Shown: positions 7,501 through 16,810, counted from the stretch's first letter. The stretch: 64,000 bases of DNA from JADKAC01 sp964492065 (GCA_964492065.1 CAZBHH010000010.1:29907-93906), one strand, 5' to 3'. The notes: generated from the letters alone by a model not told the origin. Program-made: numbers and translations.

Positions 7501-9942
7501 TTATCTCTTTGAGTTCTGAACCAGGATAAAAATGGTTGCAAACGTTAACACCGATGCACTCATAGTCGTAGCAAACATATTCCAGTCGAATGGTTCTTTT
7601 GGAACCTCGGGTTCTTCTTCCACTTTCTTTGGCTTGTACGGTACTACCACTTCCGAGCCTTTCACTTTCACCTTGGGATAGAAGTGGAATACCCACAGGA
7701 AATTATGCGTACGCTTAACCAACCCGTTGGGTTGAACCACATAGGTACGGCTGCGCCGTGCATCATCGCTAAAATTGCGACCGTATTTTTTAACATAGCG
7801 CTTTGCCGATTTCGAACCGTCAAACGGAACGTACACTTCCATTTTTAAAGTATCCTCAAACGGGAAGTCTATTGCACCGCTCAAGGCGACAAGTTCGCCC
7901 AGGCGAGGGACGTTGATGACGTCGCCTTCCTTTAAAATATAATTGTATTTTGAATTGGGATTTTTTACCGCCTTATCGAGGAACAACATGGTCAGGTTGC
8001 CGTTGCCGCGTTTAATTGTCGCACCTTCGGGATAGGCGTATTCAGTGAAACCTCCGGCTCTGACAATCACTTCGGCCAAAGTTTCGGTTTTTGACAGCAG
8101 GGTATATACACCCGGATATACCACCTCGCCTTCCAGTGTAATATTCTTCTGAAATTCAAATTCGGGAATGGTTCTGACGAAAACCATATCATAAGGCTGT
8201 AATACAAAATTCTCCGAAGCGTCTGCTATTTCAAGCGATTTGTTCACATCAATGGTTTCGATTACCACCCGGGTAGGCTCATTGATATTCTTAGCCTCAT
8301 TAAAATTCAGGATACGGGCAATTTCAATTTTGCTGTTGGCAGCATCCACATTTAATCCGCCGGCATAATAGAGCAGATCTTTCAATTTCATGGATTCGTA
8401 ATAGGGGAAATCCCCGGGAGTCTTTACCGCTCCTTCAATCTTCACGGTAAAAGTCTGGCGGAATTTTTCCTTGGTAAACACTTCGACCTGGTCGAATTTT
8501 GTCAACTCAAAATTGAAAGGGGATTTAGGGTTTTTTAATACTTCCTGTAAATTGAATGGAATATAAACCGAATTCAATTTCTCATCTTTCCTGATGAGAT
8601 ATGCCTTATTCAGATAGGCTTCGTATTTCACCCCTTGTGCTTTTTCAATCAGGTTGGAAATGCGCAGGCCATCACTTAACTCATAGGTGCCGGGATATTT
8701 TACAGCGCCGATAATTGTTACAACATTTTCAACTGTTTCGGGAATTTTGACAAAGGTTATTTTATCGCCGTTAAGCAATATGAAGTCGCTGCCGGAGGCT
8801 TTTATACTGTCGTAATTAATATCTACGACAACATTTTCATTATTGATATACCTGCTGATCGTAACAATATTCGTATAGGCGGTCGATTTTAATCCGCCGG
8901 CATAGAACAATAATTTTTCGAGGTTTTCACCTTCTATTAATTCATATTTAAATGGGCGGTTCACTTCGCCGTTAACTTCTACAACACGGCCGATAGGCGG
9001 CACTACGATATAGTCGTTATCCTGCAGGTAGGTGTCGTCGGAATAGCCGGGATTTGTTAAGAACTGATACACATCCAGGGTCTTAACCACCTGGTTGTTT
9101 CTCTTTACCTGGATATTTCTGATAGAGCCGATATCATTGGGCCCGCCGGCGGCTACCAATGCATTGAACGGCGTATTAATAGAAGCGATATTATACGAAC
9201 CGGGTGAAGTCACTTCACCGACTATATTTACTTTTATCGTTTTGGAATAAGTGAGTGATACATCAAAATTTGCGCCGCTCAGATTGATATACGTTCCGAA
9301 TTTTTGTTTTAATAACTGTTTGGTTGCCGCATACGTCAATCCCTGTAAATAGATTCTGCCAATGCCAAATGGATTAATATATCCATCGTCGCTCACCGTG
9401 AAATTTTCATTATAACTGGAGACGCCTCCCCAAACGGAAACGGAAATCTGATCGCCTGCACCCATAATATAATTATTGCTGGGCTTGGAGTTGGGGGCTC
9501 TTTCATATAGTGAAATAGTGGAATTTCTAAAAATGCCCTGGCCATAAATGGCTGCGGCCACATTGGGAGTCTCGTTTGCCTGGGAATCCGGCGATACCGA
9601 ATCTGCTTTTGGAACGGTGTCCAGCAATTGTTCGGCGGCGGCGGCAATATTCTGTTGCTGCACATCGCCAAGCATCTCAATGGCGGTAGAGCTTGTACCC
9701 GAACCGGATTCGCCTAATGCGGAAAGTATGGCTGAAACTTCCGAATCGCTAAAGCCCATGGATTTCAACGAACTCTCAGAAACCATCGACGGACTGACAG
9801 CCGCAGGTGATACCCCCGCCGGCGTACCCGAGCCCTGACCGAATGGATCGGTATTTATCAAGTTTGTGTTCGCCTGTCCGAAAATGTTGTTTGAAAATGC
9901 CAGAGTTAAGATCAAAAGCGCAAACGAAGAAAATTTCTTCAT
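7501..9942 (-). CDS. SLBB-domain polysaccharide export protein (Wza-like)
   Basis: An 813-residue secreted protein with a signal peptide (about residues 1-22). A poly-export domain starts near residue 160 (IMGAGDQISVSVWG). It is followed by about five or six SLBB repeats, recognisable by repeated V-x-G-x-V-x-x-PG-x-Y units (VNIVGEVTSPGSY, VTIIGAVKYPGTY, NITLEGEVVYPGVY). A final hydrophobic segment (about residues 790-808) is followed by a short basic tail. It is much longer than E. coli Wza, as is common in Bacteroidota. It is the first gene of the operon, with a TATCTTTG box 20 bp upstream of the start. The likely role is the outer-membrane or periplasmic channel for the polysaccharide. Confidence 0.92.
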   Translation of the reverse strand: MKKFSSFALLILTLAFSNNIFGQANTNLINTDPFGQGSGTPAGVSPAAVSPSMVSESSLKSMGFSDSEVSAILSALGESGSGTSSTAIEMLGDVQQQNIAAAAEQLLDTVPKADSVSPDSQANETPNVAAAIYGQGIFRNSTISLYERAPNSKPSNNYIMGAGDQISVSVWGGVSSYNENFTVSDDGYINPFGIGRIYLQGLTYAATKQLLKQKFGTYINLSGANFDVSLTYSKTIKVNIVGEVTSPGSYNIASINTPFNALVAAGGPNDIGSIRNIQVKRNNQVVKTLDVYQFLTNPGYSDDTYLQDNDYIVVPPIGRVVEVNGEVNRPFKYELIEGENLEKLLFYAGGLKSTAYTNIVTISRYINNENVVVDINYDSIKASGSDFILLNGDKITFVKIPETVENVVTIIGAVKYPGTYELSDGLRISNLIEKAQGVKYEAYLNKAYLIRKDEKLNSVYIPFNLQEVLKNPKSPFNFELTKFDQVEVFTKEKFRQTFTVKIEGAVKTPGDFPYYESMKLKDLLYYAGGLNVDAANSKIEIARILNFNEAKNINEPTRVVIETIDVNKSLEIADASENFVLQPYDMVFVRTIPEFEFQKNITLEGEVVYPGVYTLLSKTETLAEVIVRAGGFTEYAYPEGATIKRGNGNLTMLFLDKAVKNPNSKYNYILKEGDVINVPRLGELVALSGAIDFPFEDTLKMEVYVPFDGSKSAKRYVKKYGRNFSDDARRSRTYVVQPNGLVKRTHNFLWVFHFYPKVKVKGSEVVVPYKPKKVEEEPEVPKEPFDWNMFATTMSASVLTFATIFILVQNSKR

Positions 9943-9962
9943 AGTTATGGTAAAATTTCGTG

Positions 9963-9970
9963 CAAAGATA
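9963..9970 (-). promoter_or_regulatory. TAnnTTTG -7 box of the polysaccharide operon
   Basis: TATCTTTG on the minus strand, 20 bp before the ATG at 9942, matches the Bacteroidota -7 consensus TAnnTTTG. No clear -33 TTTG at the usual distance. It precedes the first gene of a tightly packed operon. Confidence 0.55.
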
Positions 9971-10155
9971 AAAGGAATGACAAATATTAATGAAAATTAA
10001 AATGCAATGACATTAATTTTTCAAACCCCATTCAAGACGTGCATAGAAAACAGTCCGTTGCACAATTCCCCGTATTAAAAAAGGGTTAAAGCCTTTTATG
10101 GTGCGCTGCTGCTGCAAAAGGGCAGATGAAAATTTTCGGGTTTGCCATTGCGGAA

Positions 10156-12228
10156 TCAACGCACAGATGCTCCATTATCCCTGAGTTCAGGCGCCTGTAC
10201 AAAATAGAGTTTGCCCGCTGTATCCTCTGCCATCAGGATCATGCCGCGGCTCTCTACGCCCCGCAACATCCGCGGTTCCAGGTTAAGCAGTACGAGTACC
10301 CGGGTTCCCGTAATCGTTTCGGGATGAAAGTGTTTTGCCAGGCCGGAGACGATGGTTCGCTTCTCGAATCCCAGGTCAACCGTAAGTTTTAATAGTTTAT
10401 CCGCTTTTGGGATCACCTCTGCATGCACAATGGTACCGGTACGCAAATCGAGTTTTGAAAAATCATCAAAAGAAATCATAGGCTTTTGTTCTGAGGCGCC
10501 ATTGTTTTGATTGGCATTGGCATTCACAGCCTTTCCCTGTCTCAATGCTTCCACCCTTGCATCCACTTCTGCATCTTCCATTTTACTGAAGAAATGTACG
10601 GGTTCGCCTGTTTTAGCACCGGTTTCCAGCTTCATTTCATTAAACCGGAAGGCAAGCGACGCCTTATCCGCTCCGAGCGTATTGCAAATCCTATCGGCAG
10701 TAAACGGGAGAAACGGTTCGCATAATACGGCGATATCAATTAATGATTCGAGGCATACACGCAACACACAACCGCAGGTTTCGGGGTCCTGTTTGAAAAT
10801 TTTCCATGGCTCGTAATCTGTGAGCAACTTATTGCCCAACCGCACTACATCCATCATGGCCGCTAAGGCATCCCTGAATCTGTAGGATTCAATAGCGGGT
10901 ACGTACTGCTCATCTATCAGTTGACTGACAGCCGTATGGTAATTGCGGATATACGACTCATGTAAAAACGATTCCTGCATCGCCGGTACCTTGCCTTCAA
11001 AAAATTTATGTGTCAGCACCAATATCCGGTTAATAAAATTTCCCAATATGGCGACCAGTTCGTTGTTGTTCTTTGCCTGGTAATCCTTCCATGCAAACTC
11101 GCTGTCTTTTGTTTCGGGAAGGTTGCTGCTCAGCACGTAGCGCAATACATCTTCCTTTCCGGGATTTTCTTCTAAAAATGTGTGCACCTGTACCGACCAG
11201 TTCCGGGAGGTGCTCATCTTATCGCCCTCCAGGTTCATAAACTCATTTGCGGGAACATTTGCAGGCAGTATATATCCACCGTGCGCCTTGAGGATTACCG
11301 GAAAAATTAAGCAATGGAACACAATATTATCCTTGCCGATAAAGTGTACCAGTTTTGTCGAAGCATCTTTCCAATACGGTTCCCAGTCTTTGTTGTGATC
11401 GGCAGCCCATTGTTTCGTGGCGCTGATATAACCGATTGGGGCATCCAGCCACACGTAGAGCACTTTTCCTTCGGCACCGGGCAACGGCACCTGCACCCCC
11501 CAGTCTAAGTCGCGGGTAATGGGACGGGGATGCAGCCCGTCGTCGAGCCATGATTTACACTGCCCCAATACATTGCGCTTCCATTCTTCCTGTCGGCCTT
11601 CACCTTTAACAATCCAGTCCGTGAGCCACTGCTGGTAATTATTCAGAGGCAAATACCAGTGCTTTGTCCTTTTTTTGGATGGGGGTTTGCCGCTTAATGT
11701 AGAAACCGGGTTAATTAAATCATCGGCATTCAGCGACGATCCGCAGCGCTCGCATTGATCGCCGTAGGCATTCGGATTTTCACACACCGGGCAAGTGCCC
11801 TGTATATACCGGTCGGCTAAAAACTGGTGGTATGCTTCGTCGTAATATTGCTCACTTTCCCTCTCTTCAAATACACCTTTATTATAGAGATGGAGAAAAA
11901 AATCTGAGGATGTCTGATGGTGCAGTTCTGATGAAGTGCGATGAAAAATATCAAAACTAATCCCCAGTTTTTCGAATGTATCTTTATTCAGTGCGTGATA
12001 TTTATCGATGATTTCTTTCGGCGTGACACCTTCCTTTTTAGCCTGTATGGTTATGGCCACTCCATGCTCATCGCTGCCACAGACAAATACCACATCGCAT
12101 TTTCGCCTGCGCAAATACCGCACGTAAATATCAGCGGGTAAATACGCCCCGGCAATATGGCCGACATGTATCGGCCCATTTGCATAGGGTAAGGCAGACG
12201 TGATGAGGTATCTTTGAGGCGCTGTCAT
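10156..12228 (-). CDS. metG: Methionyl-tRNA synthetase
   Basis: A 690-residue class I aminoacyl-tRNA synthetase charging tRNA-Met. The HIGH motif is present as HVGH (residues 21-24) and KMSKS as KMSTS (near residue 345). A zinc knuckle with two CxxC pairs lies near residues 145-165 (CPVCENPNAYGDQCERC). After the anticodon-binding helices a linker leads to a C-terminal tRNA-binding OB domain (about residues 585-690, with KLDLRTGTIVHAEVIPKADK), as in dimeric E. coli-type MetRS. The ATG lies 10 bp after a TAAATTTG box, so the leader is very short. The gene is divergent from the LD-carboxypeptidase. Confidence 0.98.
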   Translation of the reverse strand: MTAPQRYLITSALPYANGPIHVGHIAGAYLPADIYVRYLRRRKCDVVFVCGSDEHGVAITIQAKKEGVTPKEIIDKYHALNKDTFEKLGISFDIFHRTSSELHHQTSSDFFLHLYNKGVFEERESEQYYDEAYHQFLADRYIQGTCPVCENPNAYGDQCERCGSSLNADDLINPVSTLSGKPPSKKRTKHWYLPLNNYQQWLTDWIVKGEGRQEEWKRNVLGQCKSWLDDGLHPRPITRDLDWGVQVPLPGAEGKVLYVWLDAPIGYISATKQWAADHNKDWEPYWKDASTKLVHFIGKDNIVFHCLIFPVILKAHGGYILPANVPANEFMNLEGDKMSTSRNWSVQVHTFLEENPGKEDVLRYVLSSNLPETKDSEFAWKDYQAKNNNELVAILGNFINRILVLTHKFFEGKVPAMQESFLHESYIRNYHTAVSQLIDEQYVPAIESYRFRDALAAMMDVVRLGNKLLTDYEPWKIFKQDPETCGCVLRVCLESLIDIAVLCEPFLPFTADRICNTLGADKASLAFRFNEMKLETGAKTGEPVHFFSKMEDAEVDARVEALRQGKAVNANANQNNGASEQKPMISFDDFSKLDLRTGTIVHAEVIPKADKLLKLTVDLGFEKRTIVSGLAKHFHPETITGTRVLVLLNLEPRMLRGVESRGMILMAEDTAGKLYFVQAPELRDNGASVR
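12209..12216 (+). promoter_or_regulatory. Possible TAnnTTTG box for the LD-carboxypeptidase gene
   Basis: TATCTTTG on the plus strand, inside the first codons of metG and 52 bp before ATG 12269. It could drive the divergent gene. It rests on the motif and its orientation only. Confidence 0.35.
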
Positions 12229-12238
12229 AAAATGCGTG

Positions 12239-12246
12239 CAAATTTA
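12239..12246 (-). promoter_or_regulatory. TAnnTTTG -7 box of metG
   Basis: TAAATTTG on the minus strand ends 10 bp before the metG ATG. The transcript would start nearly at the start codon. Confidence 0.5.
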
Positions 12247-12268
12247 CAAAAGCAAAAACGATTCGACC

Positions 12269-13165
12269 ATGCGTATTCCGCCACTACAACCCGGTGATAA
12301 AGTTGCGATTATCAGTACGGCGAGGGCTATTTCACTTGAAGAAATAGAAGCTGCCGTCAATAAAATCAGCGAATATGGTTACATCCCCATCATCGGCCAA
12401 ACCATTGGAGCCTCCCATTTGGTCTTTGCCGGCGACGATCTCATGCGCACCCGGGAATTCCAAAAATTCCTGGATGACCCCTCCGTCAAAGCGATATTTT
12501 TTGCCCGCGGCGGATATGGTTCCATCCGGATACTCGATAAAATCGATTTCAGCACATTCCTGTTACACCCCAAATGGCTGTGCGGGTTCAGCGATATTAC
12601 GCTGCTGCACACCCATATCACGGATAAACTCGCATTGCCGGTCATTCACAGCGCAATGCCCTATAACTTCCCCGGTGCCGATGCCGTCTCTATCGATTCG
12701 CTCTTCCACATTTTAAAAGGAAACCTTCCGGTATATTCCTGGGAAGGATGCGAAAGTAATATTCCGGGAACCGCCGAAGCCGGGATAATCGGCGGCAATT
12801 TATCCATACTTTACAGTTTGCTCGGCACCCGGTTTGGATTGAATACTGCCGGTAAAATACTCTTCATCGAAGAGGTGGACGAATATCTGTACCATATCGA
12901 CAGGATGCTCATCAGCCTGAAACACGCCGGCAAACTGCAGCATCTAAAAGGGTTGATTGTGGGAAGTTTCACTCAAATAAAAGACAATAAAGTGCCTTTC
13001 GGCTTGTCTGTCAATGAAATCATCCTGGAACATGTATCCGGCTACAATTACCCGGTGGCATTTAATTTTCCTGCCGGCCATTCCAAAGTAAATACTGCGT
13101 TTGTTTTAGGGGAAAAAATCCGCCTCGCCACGGACAGGAAAGGCTCGGAAATGCAATATATTTAA
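12269..13165 (+). CDS. LD-carboxypeptidase (peptidase family S66)
   Basis: A 298-residue serine peptidase of family S66, which removes the terminal D-Ala from the tetrapeptide of recycled murein; MccF-type immunity proteins belong to the same family. Visible motifs are RGGYGSIR (about 80), the nucleophile context GFSDIT (about 110), the acidic IEEVDE (about 210) and the histidine in FPAGHSK (about 270). I chose ATG 12269 because it begins the family's usual N-terminus (PLQPGDKVAIISTARA). A GTG at 12236 would add eleven unlikely residues. No signal peptide is seen, so it probably acts in the cytoplasm. It overlaps the convergent rhodanese gene by 4 bp. Confidence 0.92.
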   Translation: MRIPPLQPGDKVAIISTARAISLEEIEAAVNKISEYGYIPIIGQTIGASHLVFAGDDLMRTREFQKFLDDPSVKAIFFARGGYGSIRILDKIDFSTFLLHPKWLCGFSDITLLHTHITDKLALPVIHSAMPYNFPGADAVSIDSLFHILKGNLPVYSWEGCESNIPGTAEAGIIGGNLSILYSLLGTRFGLNTAGKILFIEEVDEYLYHIDRMLISLKHAGKLQHLKGLIVGSFTQIKDNKVPFGLSVNEIILEHVSGYNYPVAFNFPAGHSKVNTAFVLGEKIRLATDRKGSEMQYI

Positions 13166-13455
13166 TCGCCGATACCTCCTGCGAGATTGTACAAGTTGGC
13201 GTACGGGTACTTCTGTTGTAATCGCCGAATAGCAATCTGACTCCTGATTCCCTTTTTACAGTAAAATATTACGGGAATCGCCTTGGGAATTTTATCTTGT
13301 TCAATCACAATATCGCCGAGCGGGATTAAGATACCTCCTATATTATACATCGCATGTTCATCTTCTTCACGCACATCCACTAACAGGTATTTCCGCTTAG
13401 CCCTTTTCCAAATTTCAAATTCCTCCCGGGAAATCTGTTTAATACTTACCTCCAT
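13162..13455 (-). CDS. Single-domain rhodanese-like protein
   Basis: A 97-residue protein that is essentially one rhodanese domain. The active-site loop CKKGIRSQ is at residues 66-73, the conserved DVRE at 27-30, and the C-terminal NLAGGIGD closes the domain. The cysteine is present, so sulfur transfer is possible. The partner is unknown. The domain ends shortly after GGI, so it is at the short end for the family. It starts 2 bp after the DUF3108 gene and is the last gene of a three-gene operon. Confidence 0.88.
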   Translation of the reverse strand: MEVSIKQISREEFEIWKRAKRKYLLVDVREEDEHAMYNIGGILIPLGDIVIEQDKIPKAIPVIFYCKKGIRSQIAIRRLQQKYPYANLYNLAGGIGD

Positions 13456-13457
13456 AC

Positions 13458-14312
13458 CTATTTGGAAACCTTGCTCGTAAATGGATATTTTGTTCCGGCA
13501 TACGATTTCAGATCACAGGTGATTTTGCCGACCAGTAATTCAGATTCGATACGAACGGGAATCCGGTTTGCATCGTCGGTAAACCAAATAGTCATACCCT
13601 CTCCTTTCCTGAAGATATTCCCCTCCACCAGCAAAGGCTTCACTTTAAGACAATTGAAAGTACCCAATTTGGTCTTGTACTGCTCCCTGCCCTCATAGCG
13701 GATGTACAAATTATATACGGTGTCGTCAACCGCCATAGTGACCGGTATCTTATCGCCCGGTTTATAGTTGTTGAAGTTTAAGGTGCGTGCCCAATAAAAG
13801 GAAGACAATAAATCGACGGCGCAAGGTTCTACATTCTTAATCGTCCTGGTTTTTGTCTTTCCGTTTTTCCTGTCTTCAAAGGAAACGATAGTATTAGTCT
13901 GGCGATCCCAATCATAAGACCTGTAAAATGTGTATCCACCTTCATTGACATCACGTAAAAACTTTTCACTTTTTAGCGATTCCGGCTGCATCCATGTCTC
14001 CATTTTATCCCTTACCCTGAAAAACCAGTCGAAAGATGCATAAGACACTGCCTCTGATACGGCATGGTACATCTTTTTATTATTCAATTGTCCGTCCTGC
14101 ACTTTAAAATACACTTCACCGGCCCCTAACCACATAGGTCCGGCATTATAGAATACCTTGTAGGTTAATGATTCGCCGGATTGAAAAGAAAATGTTTCGA
14201 TAGAACAGTTATTGGAATTATCCTGTCCGGCGACGGAGGCGTCTATTACGGCGCTTCCCGCCGCAGCAAAGACGCATATCGAAACAATAACAAACCATCT
14301 TTTTTTATCCAT
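13458..14312 (-). CDS. DUF3108 domain-containing periplasmic protein
   Basis: A 284-residue protein with an N-terminal signal or membrane segment (about residues 7-24). A beta-rich region resembling DUF3108 follows, with SFQSGESLTYKVFYNAG near the start, YRSYDWDRQTNTIVSF in the middle and GEGMTIWFTDDANRIPVRIE near the end. DUF3108 proteins are periplasmic or outer-membrane associated and of unknown function. The gene lies 7 bp after the LPG-synthase-like gene and 2 bp before the rhodanese gene, which suggests cotranscription but not a shared mechanism. Confidence 0.82.
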   Translation of the reverse strand: MDKKRWFVIVSICVFAAAGSAVIDASVAGQDNSNNCSIETFSFQSGESLTYKVFYNAGPMWLGAGEVYFKVQDGQLNNKKMYHAVSEAVSYASFDWFFRVRDKMETWMQPESLKSEKFLRDVNEGGYTFYRSYDWDRQTNTIVSFEDRKNGKTKTRTIKNVEPCAVDLLSSFYWARTLNFNNYKPGDKIPVTMAVDDTVYNLYIRYEGREQYKTKLGTFNCLKVKPLLVEGNIFRKGEGMTIWFTDDANRIPVRIESELLVGKITCDLKSYAGTKYPFTSKVSK

Positions 14313-14319
14313 ATTCGGT

Positions 14320-15315
14320 TTATTTTAAAAAATTTTTTTTCACAATAAAAATAAAACCCAACACCGCCGGAATAATCAGGTTTAACAACCACAAACCGGT
14401 GGAGGCGCCAATTACACCCAATGCATTATCCGTAAAATAACCGCAGAAATATACCGCAATATTTCCCCTGGTAAACAGCTCTGCAATTGCAAAACTCGGT
14501 ATAATTGTCTGTGCTAAAAATATCAGACTTATCACCATCAAACCATCTCCCAAATGTAAATGAACGCCGAACATATGGAGGAAAGCCAAATACTGTGCCG
14601 TAAAAACAGAATAGCGCAGTGCGGATAGGCCAAGGTACATCCATAAGTCGCGGTTGTGGTAGCTGCCCACTACGGTAATGTAGGGTAATATCCTCCTGAA
14701 AAAACGTTTGTGTTTAAACAACTCGATAAAGATGTGCAAGTTAAAATAGGCGGTAAAAAAACAGAACTCGAGTATAATACAAATACCGATAAGCATCCAG
14801 GTAATGTAGGTGTCGAAAATTGTCTGTGTCAATAAAAAAATAATGAGAGCGATAAATCCGAAGGAAGCTGTAACCACAATCTGTCCAAAACTGCCGATAA
14901 GGGTGGCAATGATTGCGTTGATGCGATGCCGCATGGGGAGGTATAATATCCTGCCGCCGTATTCGCCGATCCTGTTTGGCGTAAACAACCCCAAGGTGAC
15001 GCCTGTCCATACCGCTTTAAATGCCAGCCTCCATGAAATAACATACAGCTTCGAAATAATTAATTTCCATTTAAATGACTCCATACCCCAATTTATCAGC
15101 ATCAAACCGGCCAATACGACCAACAGCAGGTAATCACCCACACTTAGATTCTTTGCCATGGGATGCAGCGTTGTTTTTACTTCACTATTTGCAACCAATT
15201 GTTTATAAAGTGCGAAAATCAGCAGCCCGAGAATAACTACCTTTATTAATAAAGAATAAACCTGGTTTTTTCCCGTAGATAGTTTCAACACATTAATGCT
15301 ATAGAATGATGACAA
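14320..15315 (-). CDS. LPG-synthase-TM-like integral membrane protein (UPF0104/DUF2156-less)
   Basis: A 331-residue polytopic membrane protein with about 7-8 hydrophobic segments. It carries the signature TPNRIGEYGGR near residue 115, typical of the lysylphosphatidylglycerol synthase transmembrane family (PF03706). It has no aminoacyl-transfer domain, so it is not a complete MprF enzyme and its function is unknown. The start is uncertain: the first in-frame start is TTG 15315, while GTG 15291 is an alternative and no ATG exists before residue 53. The start region overlaps the divergent ruvC start by 10 bp. Confidence 0.8.
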   Translation of the reverse strand: MSSFYSINVLKLSTGKNQVYSLLIKVVILGLLIFALYKQLVANSEVKTTLHPMAKNLSVGDYLLLVVLAGLMLINWGMESFKWKLIISKLYVISWRLAFKAVWTGVTLGLFTPNRIGEYGGRILYLPMRHRINAIIATLIGSFGQIVVTASFGFIALIIFLLTQTIFDTYITWMLIGICIILEFCFFTAYFNLHIFIELFKHKRFFRRILPYITVVGSYHNRDLWMYLGLSALRYSVFTAQYLAFLHMFGVHLHLGDGLMVISLIFLAQTIIPSFAIAELFTRGNIAVYFCGYFTDNALGVIGASTGLWLLNLIIPAVLGFIFIVKKNFLK

Positions 15316-15884
15316 TAAATAACAAACAAGTGATTATGGGCGTGGACCCCGGCACCAACTTGTTAGGTTATAGTATAATACGCAGTGATAAAAATACTAT
15401 GAATATTCTCATCAACGGCGTACTCGATCTCAAAAAGACAGCAGATCATTTTCAAAAGTTGCGCCTGATTTACGACAGGCTGCATTCTATTGCCGCAGCT
15501 TATCAACCGACGATTCTGGCTATTGAATCGCCTTATTTCGGCAAGAATGTCCAATCCATGCTCAAATTAGGCCGGGCACAGGGAGCTGCCATATTGGTGG
15601 CGGCGCATTTCGATATGCAGATATACGAATACAGCCCCCGGCGTATCAAACAGGCAATCACCGGTAAAGGCAATGCCTCCAAGGAACAGGTGGCGCTGAT
15701 GTTGACAAAAATTTTCAACCTGGAATCCATTCCCAAACACCTGGACGAATCAGATGCGCTTGCGGCAGCGGCTTGCCACCATTACAGCAACCGCACCATT
15801 CCTTCTCATCATGGATCCAAACGCAAAAAAGCAAATTCCTGGGGTGAATTTATCAAACAGAATCCCACAAAGGTCAATCGCTGA
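15306..15884 (+). CDS. ruvC: Crossover junction endodeoxyribonuclease RuvC
   Basis: A 192-residue Holliday-junction resolvase. The catalytic acids are in place: Asp14 (MGVDPGT), Glu near 76 (AIESPYFG) and the pair in DESDALAAA near 149-152. It cleaves four-way junctions with RuvAB, which are not in this window. Two ATGs occur in tandem (15306 and 15309), and either may start translation. A basic C-terminal tail (residues about 170-192) extends the family's usual length of about 175-185. Confidence 0.96.
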   Translation: MMTINNKQVIMGVDPGTNLLGYSIIRSDKNTMNILINGVLDLKKTADHFQKLRLIYDRLHSIAAAYQPTILAIESPYFGKNVQSMLKLGRAQGAAILVAAHFDMQIYEYSPRRIKQAITGKGNASKEQVALMLTKIFNLESIPKHLDESDALAAAACHHYSNRTIPSHHGSKRKKANSWGEFIKQNPTKVNR

Positions 15885-15887
15885 TTG

Positions 15888-16280
15888 TCACAGCCCAGCT
15901 CTGATTTTTTCGGCTATTGCACTGAGTTCGCTATCAGACATCTTCAGTTTCGGCCTGCTGAAATTTATATCTTCAATCGATTGCAGCGGGATGAGATGGA
16001 TATGTGCATGCGGCACCTCCAGCCCTACCACAGCCACGCCGATGCGTTGACAGGGAATGGCTTTTTCCAGGGCCAGGGCAATTTTTTTTGCAAAGGGCAA
16101 CGCTGCGCTCAGCAATGTATAATCCAAATCAAACAAATAATCAATTTCCTTCTTGGGAACGACCAATGTATGGCCCGGCGCCAATGGCATTATATCCAAA
16201 AATGCACAGAAATTTTCATCTTCGTCGATCTTATAGCCCGGAATTTCTCCGGCAATTATTCTACTGAAAATACTCGGCAT
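15888..16280 (-). CDS. HIT family protein
   Basis: A 130-residue histidine-triad nucleotide hydrolase or transferase of the Hint/Fhit group. The triad HAHIHL is at residues 91-96, and the upstream GHTLVVPKKE at 36-45 fits the family. The N-terminus SIFSRIIAGEIP is typical. The substrate is likely a nucleoside phosphoramidate or dinucleotide but is not known. It lies 2 bp after greA, a pairing often seen in Bacteroidota. Confidence 0.95.
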   Translation of the reverse strand: MPSIFSRIIAGEIPGYKIDEDENFCAFLDIMPLAPGHTLVVPKKEIDYLFDLDYTLLSAALPFAKKIALALEKAIPCQRIGVAVVGLEVPHAHIHLIPLQSIEDINFSRPKLKMSDSELSAIAEKIRAGL

Positions 16281-16282
16281 CT

Positions 16283-16756
16283 TTAAAGAGTTATATCCAA
16301 TATTTTGAGTTCGAGTACACCGGCCGGAACGGTAATTGAAACGACATCTCCAACGACATGCCCCAACAGCCCTTTACCAATTGGCGAAGTAACCGAAATT
16401 TTATTTGCTTTCAGATCGGCTTCCTTTTCTGCGACAAGTTTGTATTGAATTTCCTTGTTTAGCTTGGTATTCAGCACTTTGACATTGGTGAGAACAGCCA
16501 CTTTCGAAGTATCGATCTTCGACGCATCCATAATACGGGCATTGGCGAGTAATTCATCCAACTTGGCAATTTTTAGTTCCAATAGCCCCTGCGCCTCCTT
16601 GGCGGCATCGTATTCGGCATTCTCCGACAGGTCGCCTTTTTCCCTGGCCTCTTTAATTTGTTTGGTAATCTCTGCCCTGCCTTTCGATTTCAGGTATTGA
16701 ATCTCTGCTACCAAATTATCGTAACCCTGTTGTGTTAAATATGTGATATCTACCAT
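16283..16756 (-). CDS. greA: Transcription elongation factor GreA
   Basis: A 157-residue Gre factor that rescues backtracked RNA polymerase by stimulating transcript cleavage. The N-terminal coiled coil (residues about 5-75) contains the acidic tip in REKGDLSENAEYDAAKEAQ. The C-terminal FKBP-like domain follows and ends in VVSITVPAGVLELKILDITL. Length is standard. It lies downstream of the terminator that closes the PorV-like operon, so it should have its own promoter, but no TAnnTTTG box was found. Confidence 0.97.
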   Translation of the reverse strand: MVDITYLTQQGYDNLVAEIQYLKSKGRAEITKQIKEAREKGDLSENAEYDAAKEAQGLLELKIAKLDELLANARIMDASKIDTSKVAVLTNVKVLNTKLNKEIQYKLVAEKEADLKANKISVTSPIGKGLLGHVVGDVVSITVPAGVLELKILDITL

Positions 16757-16776
16757 ATCGATCTGCTTTTCTAATC

Positions 16777-16810
16777 AAAAAAAAGAAACGCCTCCTTGCG
16801 GAAACGTTTC
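16777..16810 (-). terminator. Rho-independent terminator of the receptor-cargo-PorV operon
   Basis: On the minus strand an 11-bp stem (GAAACGTTTCC pairing with GGAGGCGTTTC, including two G-T pairs) carries a GCAA loop and is followed by eight T. It lies between the PorV-like gene and greA. Confidence 0.85.

Noticed and set aside
10074..10099. Hairpin AAAGG/CCTTT followed by T on the minus strand after metG
   Set aside because: The stem is only five or six base pairs and AT-rich, too weak to call a terminator.
12236..12268. GTG start giving eleven more residues for the LD-carboxypeptidase
   Set aside because: The extension overlaps the metG promoter box and precedes the family's usual N-terminus, which starts at ATG 12269.
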